Positions 10,935 to 18,731 of a DNA stretch of 64,000 nt are shown here, piece after piece (the first letter of the stretch is position 1; every line of letters begins with the position of its first letter). The stretch is from Archangium sp. (GTDB lineage: Bacteria; Myxococcota; Myxococcia; Myxococcales; Myxococcaceae), in contig JAUYRZ010000038.1 of NCBI GenBank assembly GCA_030695565.1, positions 28,470 through 92,469 of the forward strand. The letters run 5' to 3'. Below the pieces are notes generated by a model. It saw only the letters and a program-made list of their open reading frames with translations, had not been told where the DNA came from and searched no databases. The translations under genes and the position numbers were made by a program.

Positions 10935-12779
10935 TCAGCGCTTGCCGACGTCGCCACTCCGGGCCGTGGTGCCGCGATCGTCGATGGCGCCATTGGGGTT
11001 CGGCCCATAGAGCGTCGAGCAACGCAGCAACGACTCGGAGGTGGCGAAGCCGAAGCAGCCCCCTTCAGCGTGGAAGTAGGCGACGTCGAGTGCAGCCCCC
11101 AGCGAGAGGTTCTTCACGTCGCAATCGGTGGCGAAGCTGGTGCTCATCGTCGCCGGCTGACCTGCTGCGAGCTCCAACTCCATCCAGCTGGCGGTGTTCA
11201 GGTACGTGAGCACGTACTGCGCGCCCCGCTTGTGGAGCGCGTAGTGCTGCACCGAGTCTTCCTGCGATCGCCACTGGAACACACCGAACGAGGTGTCACC
11301 CGACGCGAAGTAGAGCTCCCGGTTGAGGGTCACCGCACCCGTGGCCGTGTCGATCAGCTGGTAGAGCACGCCGTGCTCGCCGTCGGTGTTGGTGCCCGCG
11401 CGGGCGACCAGGGCCTGACCATCGGTCGCCGAGACGATCACGCTGCTCGCGGTGATGGTGACCACGCCGCCGTCGGTGCCGGTCACGCTGAACTCCTGAG
11501 GCTGGCCGGTGGCGGCGAACGGCTGCGGCAGGGCGAACCGCGCCGAAGGCTGGAAGGTGGTCTCGTCGAGCACCGCGATTTGATCAAGCGGCTCAGGGCT
11601 GCCGAACGCGCGGAAGCGCCCACCCGCAGCAGGGTCGAGCAAGCCGGTGATGCCCGCGCCACCGTCGGCCAGCACCGCGACCCATTCACTCGAATAGAGC
11701 GAGAGCAACCGGCCCCGCACCGCGTCACCCATCAGGCAGTCGACGTTCTCCCCGGTCAGCAGCGTGCCGCCGTCGAGATCGAGGCCCGCGTACATCAGGC
11801 CGTCGTCACCGTTGTAATAGACGCCGCGCGCCGTCAGCACCGGGCCCGAACGATCATCGCCGACGATGGGCTCGATCTCGATCGCGATGCAGGTGTCGGG
11901 GAACACGCCGTGGAAGGCCGTCTGCGGTGAACAACCCGTGCCCGAGAAGACAAGCCGCACTTCGACGACGGCCGTGGCGCCCAGGTCGTCGGTGAGGGTC
12001 ACTGCGATGCCGGCGCCCGCGACGTGCGCGCCCGGGGTGAGGCGGATTTCGCCGTTGGGGCCCGAGGAGAACACCAGGGTCGAGCCTGAGGCGAGCACCT
12101 CGACGCTGGTCTGCGCGACGCGGCCGTCGAGGTCGACCGAGGTCAACGGCACCACGATGGGGCTCTGCGTGCAATCGGCGATGATCACCGTGGTGCTCGA
12201 GGTGACGCGCGGCGCCAGGTTGCAGCTGAGGAACGACGCGGTCTGCTCGCCGGCCGACAGCGTGCCGTCAGCGTTGGTGTCGGGGCCGTAGCCGATGCGC
12301 ACGTAGCCGCCCGGGCAGGCCGCGTCAGGCGCGCCGATGAATGTCTTGCTGAGCAACACCAGGTTGGTGCTGGTCGAGGCGGGCGTGCAGAGGTACTCCG
12401 ACGAAGTCACCTCGGTGGCCTCGAGGGTGGCGTTGCCGTTGGTGTCCGCGCCCGTCTCCAGCAGAGAGCCGCCCAGGGTGCAGTTCGCGCCCGCGGGCTC
12501 GGCCGTCACCTTGTTCAACGACGTCACGCCGGTGGCGCCTGGCGCCCCCGCCGTGCCATTGCAGAGGTAGCTGGTGCTGGCCGCTTCGCTCTCGGAGATC
12601 ACCGCGTCTCCATCGACATCGGTACCGGTGCGCACGGCCAGACCACCGGTGGCGCAGTGGGGGCCTGCGGGCTCCGTGACCGCCGAGGTGCTCAACGCGG
12701 TCGAGCCGCGGCAGCCCAGCGTGACGAGGCACAGACCAACGACAGCCGACCAGAGCTTCGGTGTTGCGATTCGATTCAT
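10935..12779 (-). CDS. lipoprotein with repeated Cys/Asp-Gly modules (DUF7151-like)
   Basis: A 614-residue lipoprotein with signal GLCLVTLGC (Cys about 20). The ATG at 12779 has GAGG six bases upstream; the in-frame ATG at 12785 lies too close to that element. Three successive modules of about 45 residues follow, each with a Cys near the start, a calcium-site-like loop (TDVDGDAVI, ADTNGNATL, PDTNADGTL) and ending YLC or FLSC. This resembles the DUF7151 modules frequent in Myxococcota surface proteins. A collagen-like GAPGATG linker joins modules one and two. The C-terminal 400 residues are beta-rich with no motif that I recognise. It is probably displayed on the outer membrane; binding or adhesion is the likeliest role. 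It diverges from the PfkB-family gene. Confidence 0.75.
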   Translation of the reverse strand: MNRIATPKLWSAVVGLCLVTLGCRGSTALSTSAVTEPAGPHCATGGLAVRTGTDVDGDAVISESEAASTSYLCNGTAGAPGATGVTSLNKVTAEPAGANCTLGGSLLETGADTNGNATLEATEVTSSEYLCTPASTSTNLVLLSKTFIGAPDAACPGGYVRIGYGPDTNADGTLSAGEQTASFLSCNLAPRVTSSTTVIIADCTQSPIVVPLTSVDLDGRVAQTSVEVLASGSTLVFSSGPNGEIRLTPGAHVAGAGIAVTLTDDLGATAVVEVRLVFSGTGCSPQTAFHGVFPDTCIAIEIEPIVGDDRSGPVLTARGVYYNGDDGLMYAGLDLDGGTLLTGENVDCLMGDAVRGRLLSLYSSEWVAVLADGGAGITGLLDPAAGGRFRAFGSPEPLDQIAVLDETTFQPSARFALPQPFAATGQPQEFSVTGTDGGVVTITASSVIVSATDGQALVARAGTNTDGEHGVLYQLIDTATGAVTLNRELYFASGDTSFGVFQWRSQEDSVQHYALHKRGAQYVLTYLNTASWMELELAAGQPATMSTSFATDCDVKNLSLGAALDVAYFHAEGGCFGFATSESLLRCSTLYGPNPNGAIDDRGTTARSGDVGKR

Positions 12780-12970
12780 GGACATCCTCAGGTACGGGCG
12801 GCGAGCTGAATGCCCGCCCTCCCGGGCCACCCATTCCCACGAGGCGCGAGCGCATGGCCAGCAGGAACGAGGCATGAGTCAGGGCAACCCCGGCAGTGAG
12901 CGCTCCGTGCTTCCCAGCCGGAGTACCCCTGCGGTAAGGCCGCCCCTCACCCGAACCAAGGATCTCCCCC

Positions 12971-13921
12971 GTGCGCATCATCGTCACCGGCTCGCTCGCT
13001 TACGACTACATCATGAACTTCCCGGGCAAGTTCGCGGACCACATCCTCCCGGACAAGGTGCACATGCTCACGGTGAGCTTCCTCGTCGACTCGATGAAGA
13101 AGATGCGCGGCGGCACCGCGGGCAACATCGCGTACACGCTCTCGATGCTCAACGCGAAGGCGGCGGTCGTCTCGGCGGCAGGCCAGGACTTCGCCGAGTA
13201 CCGCGACTTCATGACGGGCAAAGGCATCGACGTGCGCGGCATCAAGGTGGTGCCCAACGAGTTCACCGCGTCGTGCTTCATCAACACCGATCAGTCGAAC
13301 AACCAGATCGTCGCGTTCTACCCGGGCGCGGTGGTGCACGCGCGTGAGGTGACCCTCGCGTCGCTCGGTCTCGAGAAGGGCGACTGGGTGATCATCAGCC
13401 CCACCGACCCTGAGTCGATGGCGAAACACACCGCCGAGTGCAAGAAGGCCGGCGTCAGCTACATCTTCGATCCGGGCAAGCAGGTGCCCCGCCTCGACAA
13501 GGCGCAGATCCTCTCGGGCCTCGACGGCTGCGCGGCCTTCGTCGGCAACGACTACGAGTTCGGCATGATGGCCAAGTCGACCGGCCTCACCGAGCAGCAG
13601 CTCTTCGACATGGCGCCGCTGACCGTGATGACCCGCGGCGATCAGGGGTCGCGCTTCATCGTGAAGGGCAAGCCCACCATCGAGATCCCCATCGCAAAGC
13701 CGAGCGCGGTGGTCGATCCCACGGGCGCGGGCGACGCGTACCTGGGCGCGCTGGCCTTCGGTCTGTCGAAGAACCTGTCGTACGAGGTCACCGGCCGCAT
13801 CGCCGCGCTGGCCGCGACGTACGCGATCGAGCTCAAGGGGTGCCAGGAGCACTTCTTCTCGGTCGACGACTTCGCCCGCCGCTACCAGGCGACGTTCGGG
13901 CAAGCCCTCAACCTCGGCTGA
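12971..13921 (+). CDS. PfkB-family kinase, adenosine/nucleoside-kinase-like
   Basis: A 316-residue ribokinase-fold enzyme. Substrate-binding motif RGGTAGNIAYTLS lies near residues 46-58 and the catalytic/anion-hole motif DPTGAGDAYLG near 250-260, whose last Asp is the general base. The N terminus (VTGSLAYDYIMNFPGKF) is like prokaryotic nucleoside kinases of the adenosine-kinase type, so adenosine or inosine is the likeliest substrate and a sugar is the alternative. The GTG start at 12971 has AAGGA eight bases upstream. The gene is monocistronic as far as can be seen, with a hairpin right after its stop. A role in purine salvage would fit the adenosine-deaminase-family gene at 62 kb. Confidence 0.85.
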   Translation: MRIIVTGSLAYDYIMNFPGKFADHILPDKVHMLTVSFLVDSMKKMRGGTAGNIAYTLSMLNAKAAVVSAAGQDFAEYRDFMTGKGIDVRGIKVVPNEFTASCFINTDQSNNQIVAFYPGAVVHAREVTLASLGLEKGDWVIISPTDPESMAKHTAECKKAGVSYIFDPGKQVPRLDKAQILSGLDGCAAFVGNDYEFGMMAKSTGLTEQQLFDMAPLTVMTRGDQGSRFIVKGKPTIEIPIAKPSAVVDPTGAGDAYLGALAFGLSKNLSYEVTGRIAALAATYAIELKGCQEHFFSVDDFARRYQATFGQALNLG

Positions 13922-13929
13922 TCAGTGCC

Positions 13930-13949
13930 TCCCGTTCAAGGAAACGGGA
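13930..13949. terminator. hairpin between convergent genes
   Basis: Seven-bp arms TCCCGTT / AACGGGA around a 6-nt loop, placed between the PfkB-family stop and the end of the convergent SnoaL-like gene (whose last codons it overlaps). A plausible bidirectional terminator without a clear U-tract. Confidence 0.4.
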
Positions 13950-14424
13950 CGCTGAAGCTGAACGAGTCGCGCACGATGACCGGCTCGCTGCTGAGCCCGC
14001 GCGGGAAGCGCCAGATGACCATGTACTTGCCGGGCACCGCGATGCGCTGGCCCTGCACCACGTAGGTAATGATGTTGGTGCCGATCTCCTCGACCTCGAG
14101 GCTGCCGTTGTCGAGGGCGATGAAGGTGCGCACCGACTCGGTGGTCAGCGACACCTCGACCGCGCCCGCGGTGACCTGCTGAATGAGAAAGTTCACCACC
14201 CCGGCGCGGCCCCGAATCGTCGGCGCGCCCGGCGCCTGGAAGATCACGTTCACGTCGTAGAGGCTCGCGGCGGTGGCGAGGTCTTGATTGGCGATGGCCG
14301 CCGAGAAGGTGGCGTTGCGCGCTTCGATCACCTGGCGAAGGCGCGCGTTCGCGGGCTCCGAGGCGCTGGAGAAGGTTGAAATGAGGACCACGGCGAGCAC
14401 GACGAGTCGGTGGGTGAGGGTCAT
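13936..14424 (-). CDS. secreted SnoaL-like (NTF2-fold) protein
   Basis: A 162-residue protein with a signal peptide (HRLVVLAVVLISTFSSASE) followed by an NTF2/SnoaL-like domain. It has helices rich in Ala and Arg, then DLATAASLYDVNVIFQAPG and RGRAGVVNFLIQQ, the pattern of DUF4440-type proteins in which an early Tyr/Asp pair lines a pocket. No catalytic assignment is possible; members range from isomerases to binding proteins. The ATG at 14424 is chosen because it directly precedes the hydrophobic signal; an upstream ATG at 14484 would add 20 residues. No convincing ribosome site precedes either. It diverges from the AraC-type regulator about 110 bp away. Confidence 0.7.
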   Translation of the reverse strand: MTLTHRLVVLAVVLISTFSSASEPANARLRQVIEARNATFSAAIANQDLATAASLYDVNVIFQAPGAPTIRGRAGVVNFLIQQVTAGAVEVSLTTESVRTFIALDNGSLEVEEIGTNIITYVVQGQRIAVPGKYMVIWRFPRGLSSEPVIVRDSFSFSVPFP

Positions 14425-14536
14425 GGGCCGGTACGAGACCTTGAAGCCCTGCGCCTCCGCTTCCAGCAACGTGCTCACTCCCATGTGTCAGCTTTGCAGA
14501 GGTCTCCGGACTCCCGGGTAGGCTGATGCCTCACCG

Positions 14537-15808
14537 ATGCGAACCTCCGTGAACTCCGAGGAGTTGCCGCTTCTGCTCCGGCCCGCCCTGCTCGCGGTGG
14601 GCAACCGCCTCGCGTACCGGGGCCCGCACTTCGAGGCGCCGACGCACGCCTCCACGCTCGACGTGGTGCTGGTCGCGCTCGATGGCACCCTCGATATCCA
14701 GACGCCTGAGGGCAACCTCGCGGGCGTGCAGGTGGCATTGGTGCCCAGCGGTGTGCAGCGCCGCTACGTGTTGTGCGCACCTCACGTGGCGGTGTTGTGG
14801 GTCGATCGTCGCGACGCCCTGGTGCCGGCGCTCAAGCTGGAGCAGGCCGATGGCCGTCTTCGGGGTGGAGACGCGCCCTGGCTGCGTGAAGAACTCATGG
14901 CGCCCGACGCGCTGCACACCCTGAAGTTCGGCCTGCGGCCTTCGCTCGATCCGCTGATCGATCAGCTGTTCGCCGCCCTCGATCGAGAAGAGGGCCCCGA
15001 GCGCGGCATCGACGAGCTCGCGCGCGAGCTGGGCGTCTCACAATGGCACCTCATGCGCACGCTGAAGAAGGAGACGGGCAGCACCTTCCGCCAGTACCGG
15101 CTGCTGCGCAGGCTGACCAAGGCCATCCTCTCCTACGCGCGCTGGGGCTCGTGGACTCCCGCCGCGCTGGAGGCCGGCTTCTCGAGCCCGTCCCATTTTT
15201 CCGACTCGTTCAGAATGGCCTTCGGGCTCTCGGCGACGCAACTGCTGCAAGGCCGATCGTTCGGAAGTGAGAACGAGGCGCCCCCGGTGGGCGCCGTCTA
15301 CAAGGCCGCATCGCTGGTCACCGTCAGGAACATGGTGCGCGCGCGGGGCGCCGAGTTGACCACCCTGCCGCCTGCTGACGCGGCGACCTTTCGCTCGCTG
15401 GCCCCGGGCGACTGGGTGCCATACGAGCTGGCCACGCGCATCTACGACGCGGCTTCGACCGCGCTCTACGACGGCCCGATGCGCGTGGAGTCGCTGGGCC
15501 GCGACCTCGCCCGTGATCACCTGCACGGCCGCTATCGCACCGTCGTCGGGCCGCACTCGCTCGAGGCGCTGGTCGGCGCCACTCCCACGCTCTGGAGGCT
15601 CTACAACAGCGTCGGTGCGCTCGAGGTGGCTCAGCGTGCGCCGCGGCAGCTGCGTTTCACGGTCGTCGATTTCCCGACCTACGGCGAGGTGATGTCGCGA
15701 TCACTTGCCGGGTATATTGCGGGCTCGGTCGAGCAAGCGGTGGGAACCCCCGTCACCACCAGCCGTCACGTCGAGGGTGAGCGTCAACACATCGACGCGA
15801 CGTGGTGA
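14537..15808 (+). CDS. AraC-family regulator fused to a TIGR02265/DUF2378-like domain
   Basis: A 423-residue protein with three regions. Residues 1-110 look like a cupin-type sensor domain (LVALDGTLDIQTPEGN). Residues about 155-240 are the double helix-turn-helix of AraC regulators (LARELGVSQWHLMRTLKKE and the second HTH containing AGFSSPSHFSDSFR). Residues about 255-410 resemble TIGR02265, the roughly 200-residue paralogous family of Myxococcus (LGRDLARDHLHGRYR, TPTLWRLYNSVGALEV, VDFPTYGEVMSRSLAGY). AraC factors bind DNA as sensors of small molecules; TIGR02265 is of unknown function. Fusing the two suggests the TIGR02265-like domain has a regulatory or sensory role. It is followed 28 bp later by a two-component pair that it may help regulate. 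Confidence 0.82.
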   Translation: MRTSVNSEELPLLLRPALLAVGNRLAYRGPHFEAPTHASTLDVVLVALDGTLDIQTPEGNLAGVQVALVPSGVQRRYVLCAPHVAVLWVDRRDALVPALKLEQADGRLRGGDAPWLREELMAPDALHTLKFGLRPSLDPLIDQLFAALDREEGPERGIDELARELGVSQWHLMRTLKKETGSTFRQYRLLRRLTKAILSYARWGSWTPAALEAGFSSPSHFSDSFRMAFGLSATQLLQGRSFGSENEAPPVGAVYKAASLVTVRNMVRARGAELTTLPPADAATFRSLAPGDWVPYELATRIYDAASTALYDGPMRVESLGRDLARDHLHGRYRTVVGPHSLEALVGATPTLWRLYNSVGALEVAQRAPRQLRFTVVDFPTYGEVMSRSLAGYIAGSVEQAVGTPVTTSRHVEGERQHIDATW

Positions 15809-15835
15809 GCCGTCTCTCCTGGAAGGAAGTCGTCG

Positions 15836-17332
15836 ATGCCGGTCGTACCAACACGAGTTGAAGCACCGGGAGGCGGCTGGGCCGCGGTGGATCGCCTGCT
15901 CGGCGACGCCGCCCGGGGGCTCGATCCTCAAGAGCTCCGCGTCGCCCGGCTGACCGCCGCCTTCTCCATCGCCTTGTCCATGTGGGGGCCGCTCTTCGCG
16001 GTCTTCTACGGGTTGATGGGGGCCTTTCGGCTCTCGCTCTTCGTGGTGCTGGCCGTGGCGGTCGTGGGCACCTCGCTCATCGCCCTGCGCGCAGGAAAGC
16101 GGGTGCTCGCGGGGCACCAGCTGCTGCTGGGTTTGCTGGGCGTGCTGCTGGCCATCGGCGCGTACACCCGAGGGGTCTTCTCACCCACGTTGATGTGGTT
16201 GCCGGTGCTCCCGGTCATCGCGTTGCTCTTGCTGGGGCGCAGAGCGGCGCTCATCTGGGGCGCGGTTCCGATCGCCGCGGTGATCCTCTTCACCGTCGCG
16301 GCCTTCATGGGCATCGAAGGCGCCGGCGTCTTCAGCGGAAAACACCTCATCGCGTACCACGCGGCCTCCCTGCTCTCGACCGTCGTGCTCCAGGCCTCGC
16401 TCGCCCTGCTCTTCGAATCAGCCAAGGCGCAAATGGGCGAAGAGCTCGCTGCGCAGCGCGACCTGGTCACCCGGGCCGAAGAACGTTCGCGCATGAAGAG
16501 CGATTTTCTGGCCAGCACCAGCCACGAGCTGCGCACGCCGCTCAACACCATCATCAACATTCCGCAGGGCCTGCTCGACATCCTGGCGGCGCCACGCGCG
16601 GTGCGCTGCGCGGGCTGCAGCGAGCTGTTCGAGCTGGAAGAAGCGGAGGCCGTTCCCGCGCAGTGCCCCTCGTGTGGCGGTGCGCTCGCGCTGCAGCCCG
16701 CCCCCGAGTTGGAGCCCGCGACCACCTCGCGGCTGCTTCGCTCGGTGGTCACCAGCGGCCAGCACCTGCTCATGGTGGTCAACGACATCCTCGACTACTC
16801 GCGCCTCGAGGCCCGCGGGCAGGTGCTCGCGCGAGAGAGCACGGCGCTGGAGCAAGTTCTTCAACAGCTCGAAGGCGTCATTGCTCCGGTGGCCCAACGC
16901 GCTGGCGTGGGCCTTGTGCTTCAGCGAGACGCCGCGCCGACGACGCAGCTGTCGGTGGATCGGGTCAAGCTCGCCCAGGTACTGATCAACCTGGTGAGCA
17001 ACGCGATCAAGTTCTCCAACGGCCAGGGCGAAGTGAGGGTCATCGCCTCGACGTTCGAAGAAGCAGGTCACGGCTGGGTGCAGCTGCTGGTGCGAGATCA
17101 GGGCATCGGCATTGCGCCCGAGAACCTGAGCGTCATCTTCGAGGGCTTCCGTCAGGTCGATCAGGGCCCGAGCCGAAAGTACGGCGGCACGGGCCTGGGC
17201 CTGGCGATCTCCAAGCGATTGGTGGAGCTCCACGGGGGCCGGTTGAAGGTCGAGAGCGCGCTGGGTCGAGGCAGCACCTTTCGGGTGCAATTGCCCATCA
17301 CTCAGTCTCATTCACAGCGAGGTACCTCATGA
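15836..17332 (+). CDS. membrane histidine kinase with zinc ribbon inserted in the HisKA domain
   Basis: A 498-residue sensor kinase. About five or six TM helices lie in residues 45-195, with no sizeable periplasmic loop, so it probably senses membrane state. The H-box STSHELRTPLN contains phospho-acceptor His230. Instead of the usual short turn, the helical hairpin is interrupted at about 252-295 by a CxxC-x15-CxxC segment (Cys258, 261, 277, 280), a zinc-ribbon-like insert. The second dimerisation helix resumes at SVVTSGQHLLMVVNDILDYS. N-box LINLVSNAIKF, G1 DQGIGIAP, the F box and G2 GGTGLGLAISKRL are all intact, so it should be catalytically active. The stop overlaps the downstream response regulator (ATGA). 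Confidence 0.88.
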   Translation: MPVVPTRVEAPGGGWAAVDRLLGDAARGLDPQELRVARLTAAFSIALSMWGPLFAVFYGLMGAFRLSLFVVLAVAVVGTSLIALRAGKRVLAGHQLLLGLLGVLLAIGAYTRGVFSPTLMWLPVLPVIALLLLGRRAALIWGAVPIAAVILFTVAAFMGIEGAGVFSGKHLIAYHAASLLSTVVLQASLALLFESAKAQMGEELAAQRDLVTRAEERSRMKSDFLASTSHELRTPLNTIINIPQGLLDILAAPRAVRCAGCSELFELEEAEAVPAQCPSCGGALALQPAPELEPATTSRLLRSVVTSGQHLLMVVNDILDYSRLEARGQVLARESTALEQVLQQLEGVIAPVAQRAGVGLVLQRDAAPTTQLSVDRVKLAQVLINLVSNAIKFSNGQGEVRVIASTFEEAGHGWVQLLVRDQGIGIAPENLSVIFEGFRQVDQGPSRKYGGTGLGLAISKRLVELHGGRLKVESALGRGSTFRVQLPITQSHSQRGTS

Positions 17333-17967
17333 AGAAGATCGAACCCGCCACCATCTGGACCTCGCCCGTTCTCTACGTCGAAGACGAGCTCCCCAATTGG
17401 GAAGTCGTCGAGCTGCGCCTGGGCAACCGCTGCACCCTGCAGTGGGCCAAATCTTCCGAAGAAGCGTGCGACCGGGTGAGGAGTCAGAAGGGCGAGTTCC
17501 TGGCCATCCTGATGGACATTCAACTCTCTGGCTCTGCGCTCGACGGTATTCAGCTCACGCGTGCGTTGCGGGGCAAAGAGGCGGTAGACAAGTTGCCAGA
17601 CTTCGCGCGCGAGCTGCCCAGGGTGACGTGCCCCATCTTCTTCGTGACTGCCTACGGGAACCTGTACTCGGGGCCTCAGCTGACCGATGCGGGCGCCGAC
17701 GGGTGGATGCCCAAGCCGGTCGACTTCTTGAAGCTGGTGACGCTGCTCTCGCGCGCGAACGTCATGCGCACGCTGGAGACCCTGATGTCGCCGGGGCTCG
17801 AGCCTTCGCGCCCTCGCCCTGCGATGCGGGGAGTGGGTCGGGGTGGTCGGGGTGGTCGGGGTGAGGGGCCACCGAGGCGAACAGGTAAACGACGAGTGAG
17901 CCCGAGCAACAAGAGCCACGCGAGGAGAAAGGGCTCGAAGGTTCCGCAGCCGCAGCCAACGCGGTAG
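17329..17967 (+). CDS. single-domain response regulator with low-complexity basic tail
   Basis: A 212-residue protein coupled to the histidine kinase by an ATGA overlap, hence its likely partner. Receiver features: acidic cluster YVEDE (residues 16-20), phosphorylation site LMDIQLSG (Asp63), switch Thr in FFVTAYG, and Lys in WMPKPVDF. No output domain follows. The receiver fold ends by about residue 150. Beyond that the frame runs through a palindromic repeat (17811-17870), giving a repetitive RGVGRGGRGGRGEG stretch and a Lys/Arg-rich end. This tail overlaps the convergent MYXO-CTERM gene by 290 bp and is probably an accidental extension after the repeat removed the original stop. Output may be by protein-protein contact, as for CheY-like regulators. 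Confidence 0.82.
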   Translation: MKKIEPATIWTSPVLYVEDELPNWEVVELRLGNRCTLQWAKSSEEACDRVRSQKGEFLAILMDIQLSGSALDGIQLTRALRGKEAVDKLPDFARELPRVTCPIFFVTAYGNLYSGPQLTDAGADGWMPKPVDFLKLVTLLSRANVMRTLETLMSPGLEPSRPRPAMRGVGRGGRGGRGEGPPRRTGKRRVSPSNKSHARRKGSKVPQPQPTR

Positions 17968-18728
17968 TTCCCCGGCAGAGCGCCGTCGCTGGGGCCCGCG
18001 TCGCTTTGCCCTGCATCGCTTTGCCCTGCATCGACGAACCCAGCATCGACGAAACCAGCATCGACGGGCCCGGCATCTGCCTGACCTCCGTCGCCGGTAC
18101 CGCCGTCTCCGAAACCACCGTCCACCGCAGCCCCTGCATCCTGCCCCGCGTCCAGGGCTCCCGCGTCGAAGCCACCGTCGAAGCCACCGTCGAGGCCCCC
18201 GTCAAGGAGCGAACACCCAGACTCGCAACCGAAGAAGGCCGAGGCTCCGCAACGTGAAGGTGCGCCGCCATCCGCGCAGAAGCTGCGGCAGTCTCCACCG
18301 TTCGACGCCGTGCATCGCAACAGACAGTCACTGCGACAGAAAACTTCGCACCGCCCCAGAACGCTGTCGGGGTAACAATCGAGCGTCGAGCCCGAGCCGA
18401 TCCCCAGGCTGCACTCCCCCGTGCCCGAGCAGAAGACGGTCGAGTCGACGCCAATTTCTCCGCGGCACCGATCACGGCTCGTACAGGTCAGATCGGTTCT
18501 GGCCCCGAGCACCAGGTCGCAGCGGCTGTCAGACAGACACAGCGCCGTGGCGGCTCCGCCATCTGCCGCGAACAAGCACCTGTCGAAACCCGAGCAACTG
18601 AAGGTGCACCCCCCAGGGCAGCTGCAGCCATCGACATCACAGACACAGCCTGCGCCCATGCACGTGCCCTGCGCGCTGACCGGGCCTGCGACCGCGAGCA
18701 CTGCCAGGACGAGAACGAGGCAGCGCAT
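17676..18728 (-). CDS. Cys-rich secreted protein with MYXO-CTERM-type sorting tail (C terminus overrun)
   Basis: A 350-residue frame. The signal peptide is MRCLVLVLAVLAVAGPVSAQ. About 150 Cys-rich residues follow (CVCDVDGCSCPGGCTF and similar), with many likely disulfides, then an Asp/Gly/Ala repeat (DGGFDGGFDAGALDAG, VDAGFVDAG) as stalk. At about residue 258 comes a MYXO-CTERM-like tripartite tail: GCGCG, a hydrophobic helix (FLLAWLLLLGL), then RR. MYXO-CTERM proteins are sorted and anchored at the myxobacterial surface and normally end there. Here the frame continues about 70 residues through the palindromic repeat and antisense to the response regulator gene, so the last part is suspect. 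It starts 3 bp after the MCE gene, so it is the last gene of the lipid-transport operon. Confidence 0.78.
   Translation of the reverse strand: MRCLVLVLAVLAVAGPVSAQGTCMGAGCVCDVDGCSCPGGCTFSCSGFDRCLFAADGGAATALCLSDSRCDLVLGARTDLTCTSRDRCRGEIGVDSTVFCSGTGECSLGIGSGSTLDCYPDSVLGRCEVFCRSDCLLRCTASNGGDCRSFCADGGAPSRCGASAFFGCESGCSLLDGGLDGGFDGGFDAGALDAGQDAGAAVDGGFGDGGTGDGGQADAGPVDAGFVDAGFVDAGQSDAGQSDAGPSDGALPGNYRVGCGCGTFEPFLLAWLLLLGLTRRLPVRLGGPSPRPPRPPRPTPRIAGRGREGSSPGDIRVSSVRMTFARESSVTSFKKSTGLGIHPSAPASVS
17811..17870. repeat. dispersed palindromic repeat, copy A, with three 9-bp tandem units
   Basis: Related to the other CCCTC.../...GAGGG elements in the window (a degenerate arm with CCCTCGCCCT, then GGGGTGAGGGG). 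It contains three exact tandem copies of GGTCGGGGT at 17836-17862. It lies at the 3' ends of two converging genes and is translated in both. Confidence 0.7.
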
Positions 18729-18731
18729 GGC

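Noticed and set aside
12940..12965. CCCCTCACCCGAACC upstream of the PfkB gene as another repeat copy
   Set aside because: It matches only the inner arm; no hairpin partner follows, so a relic cannot be told from chance.
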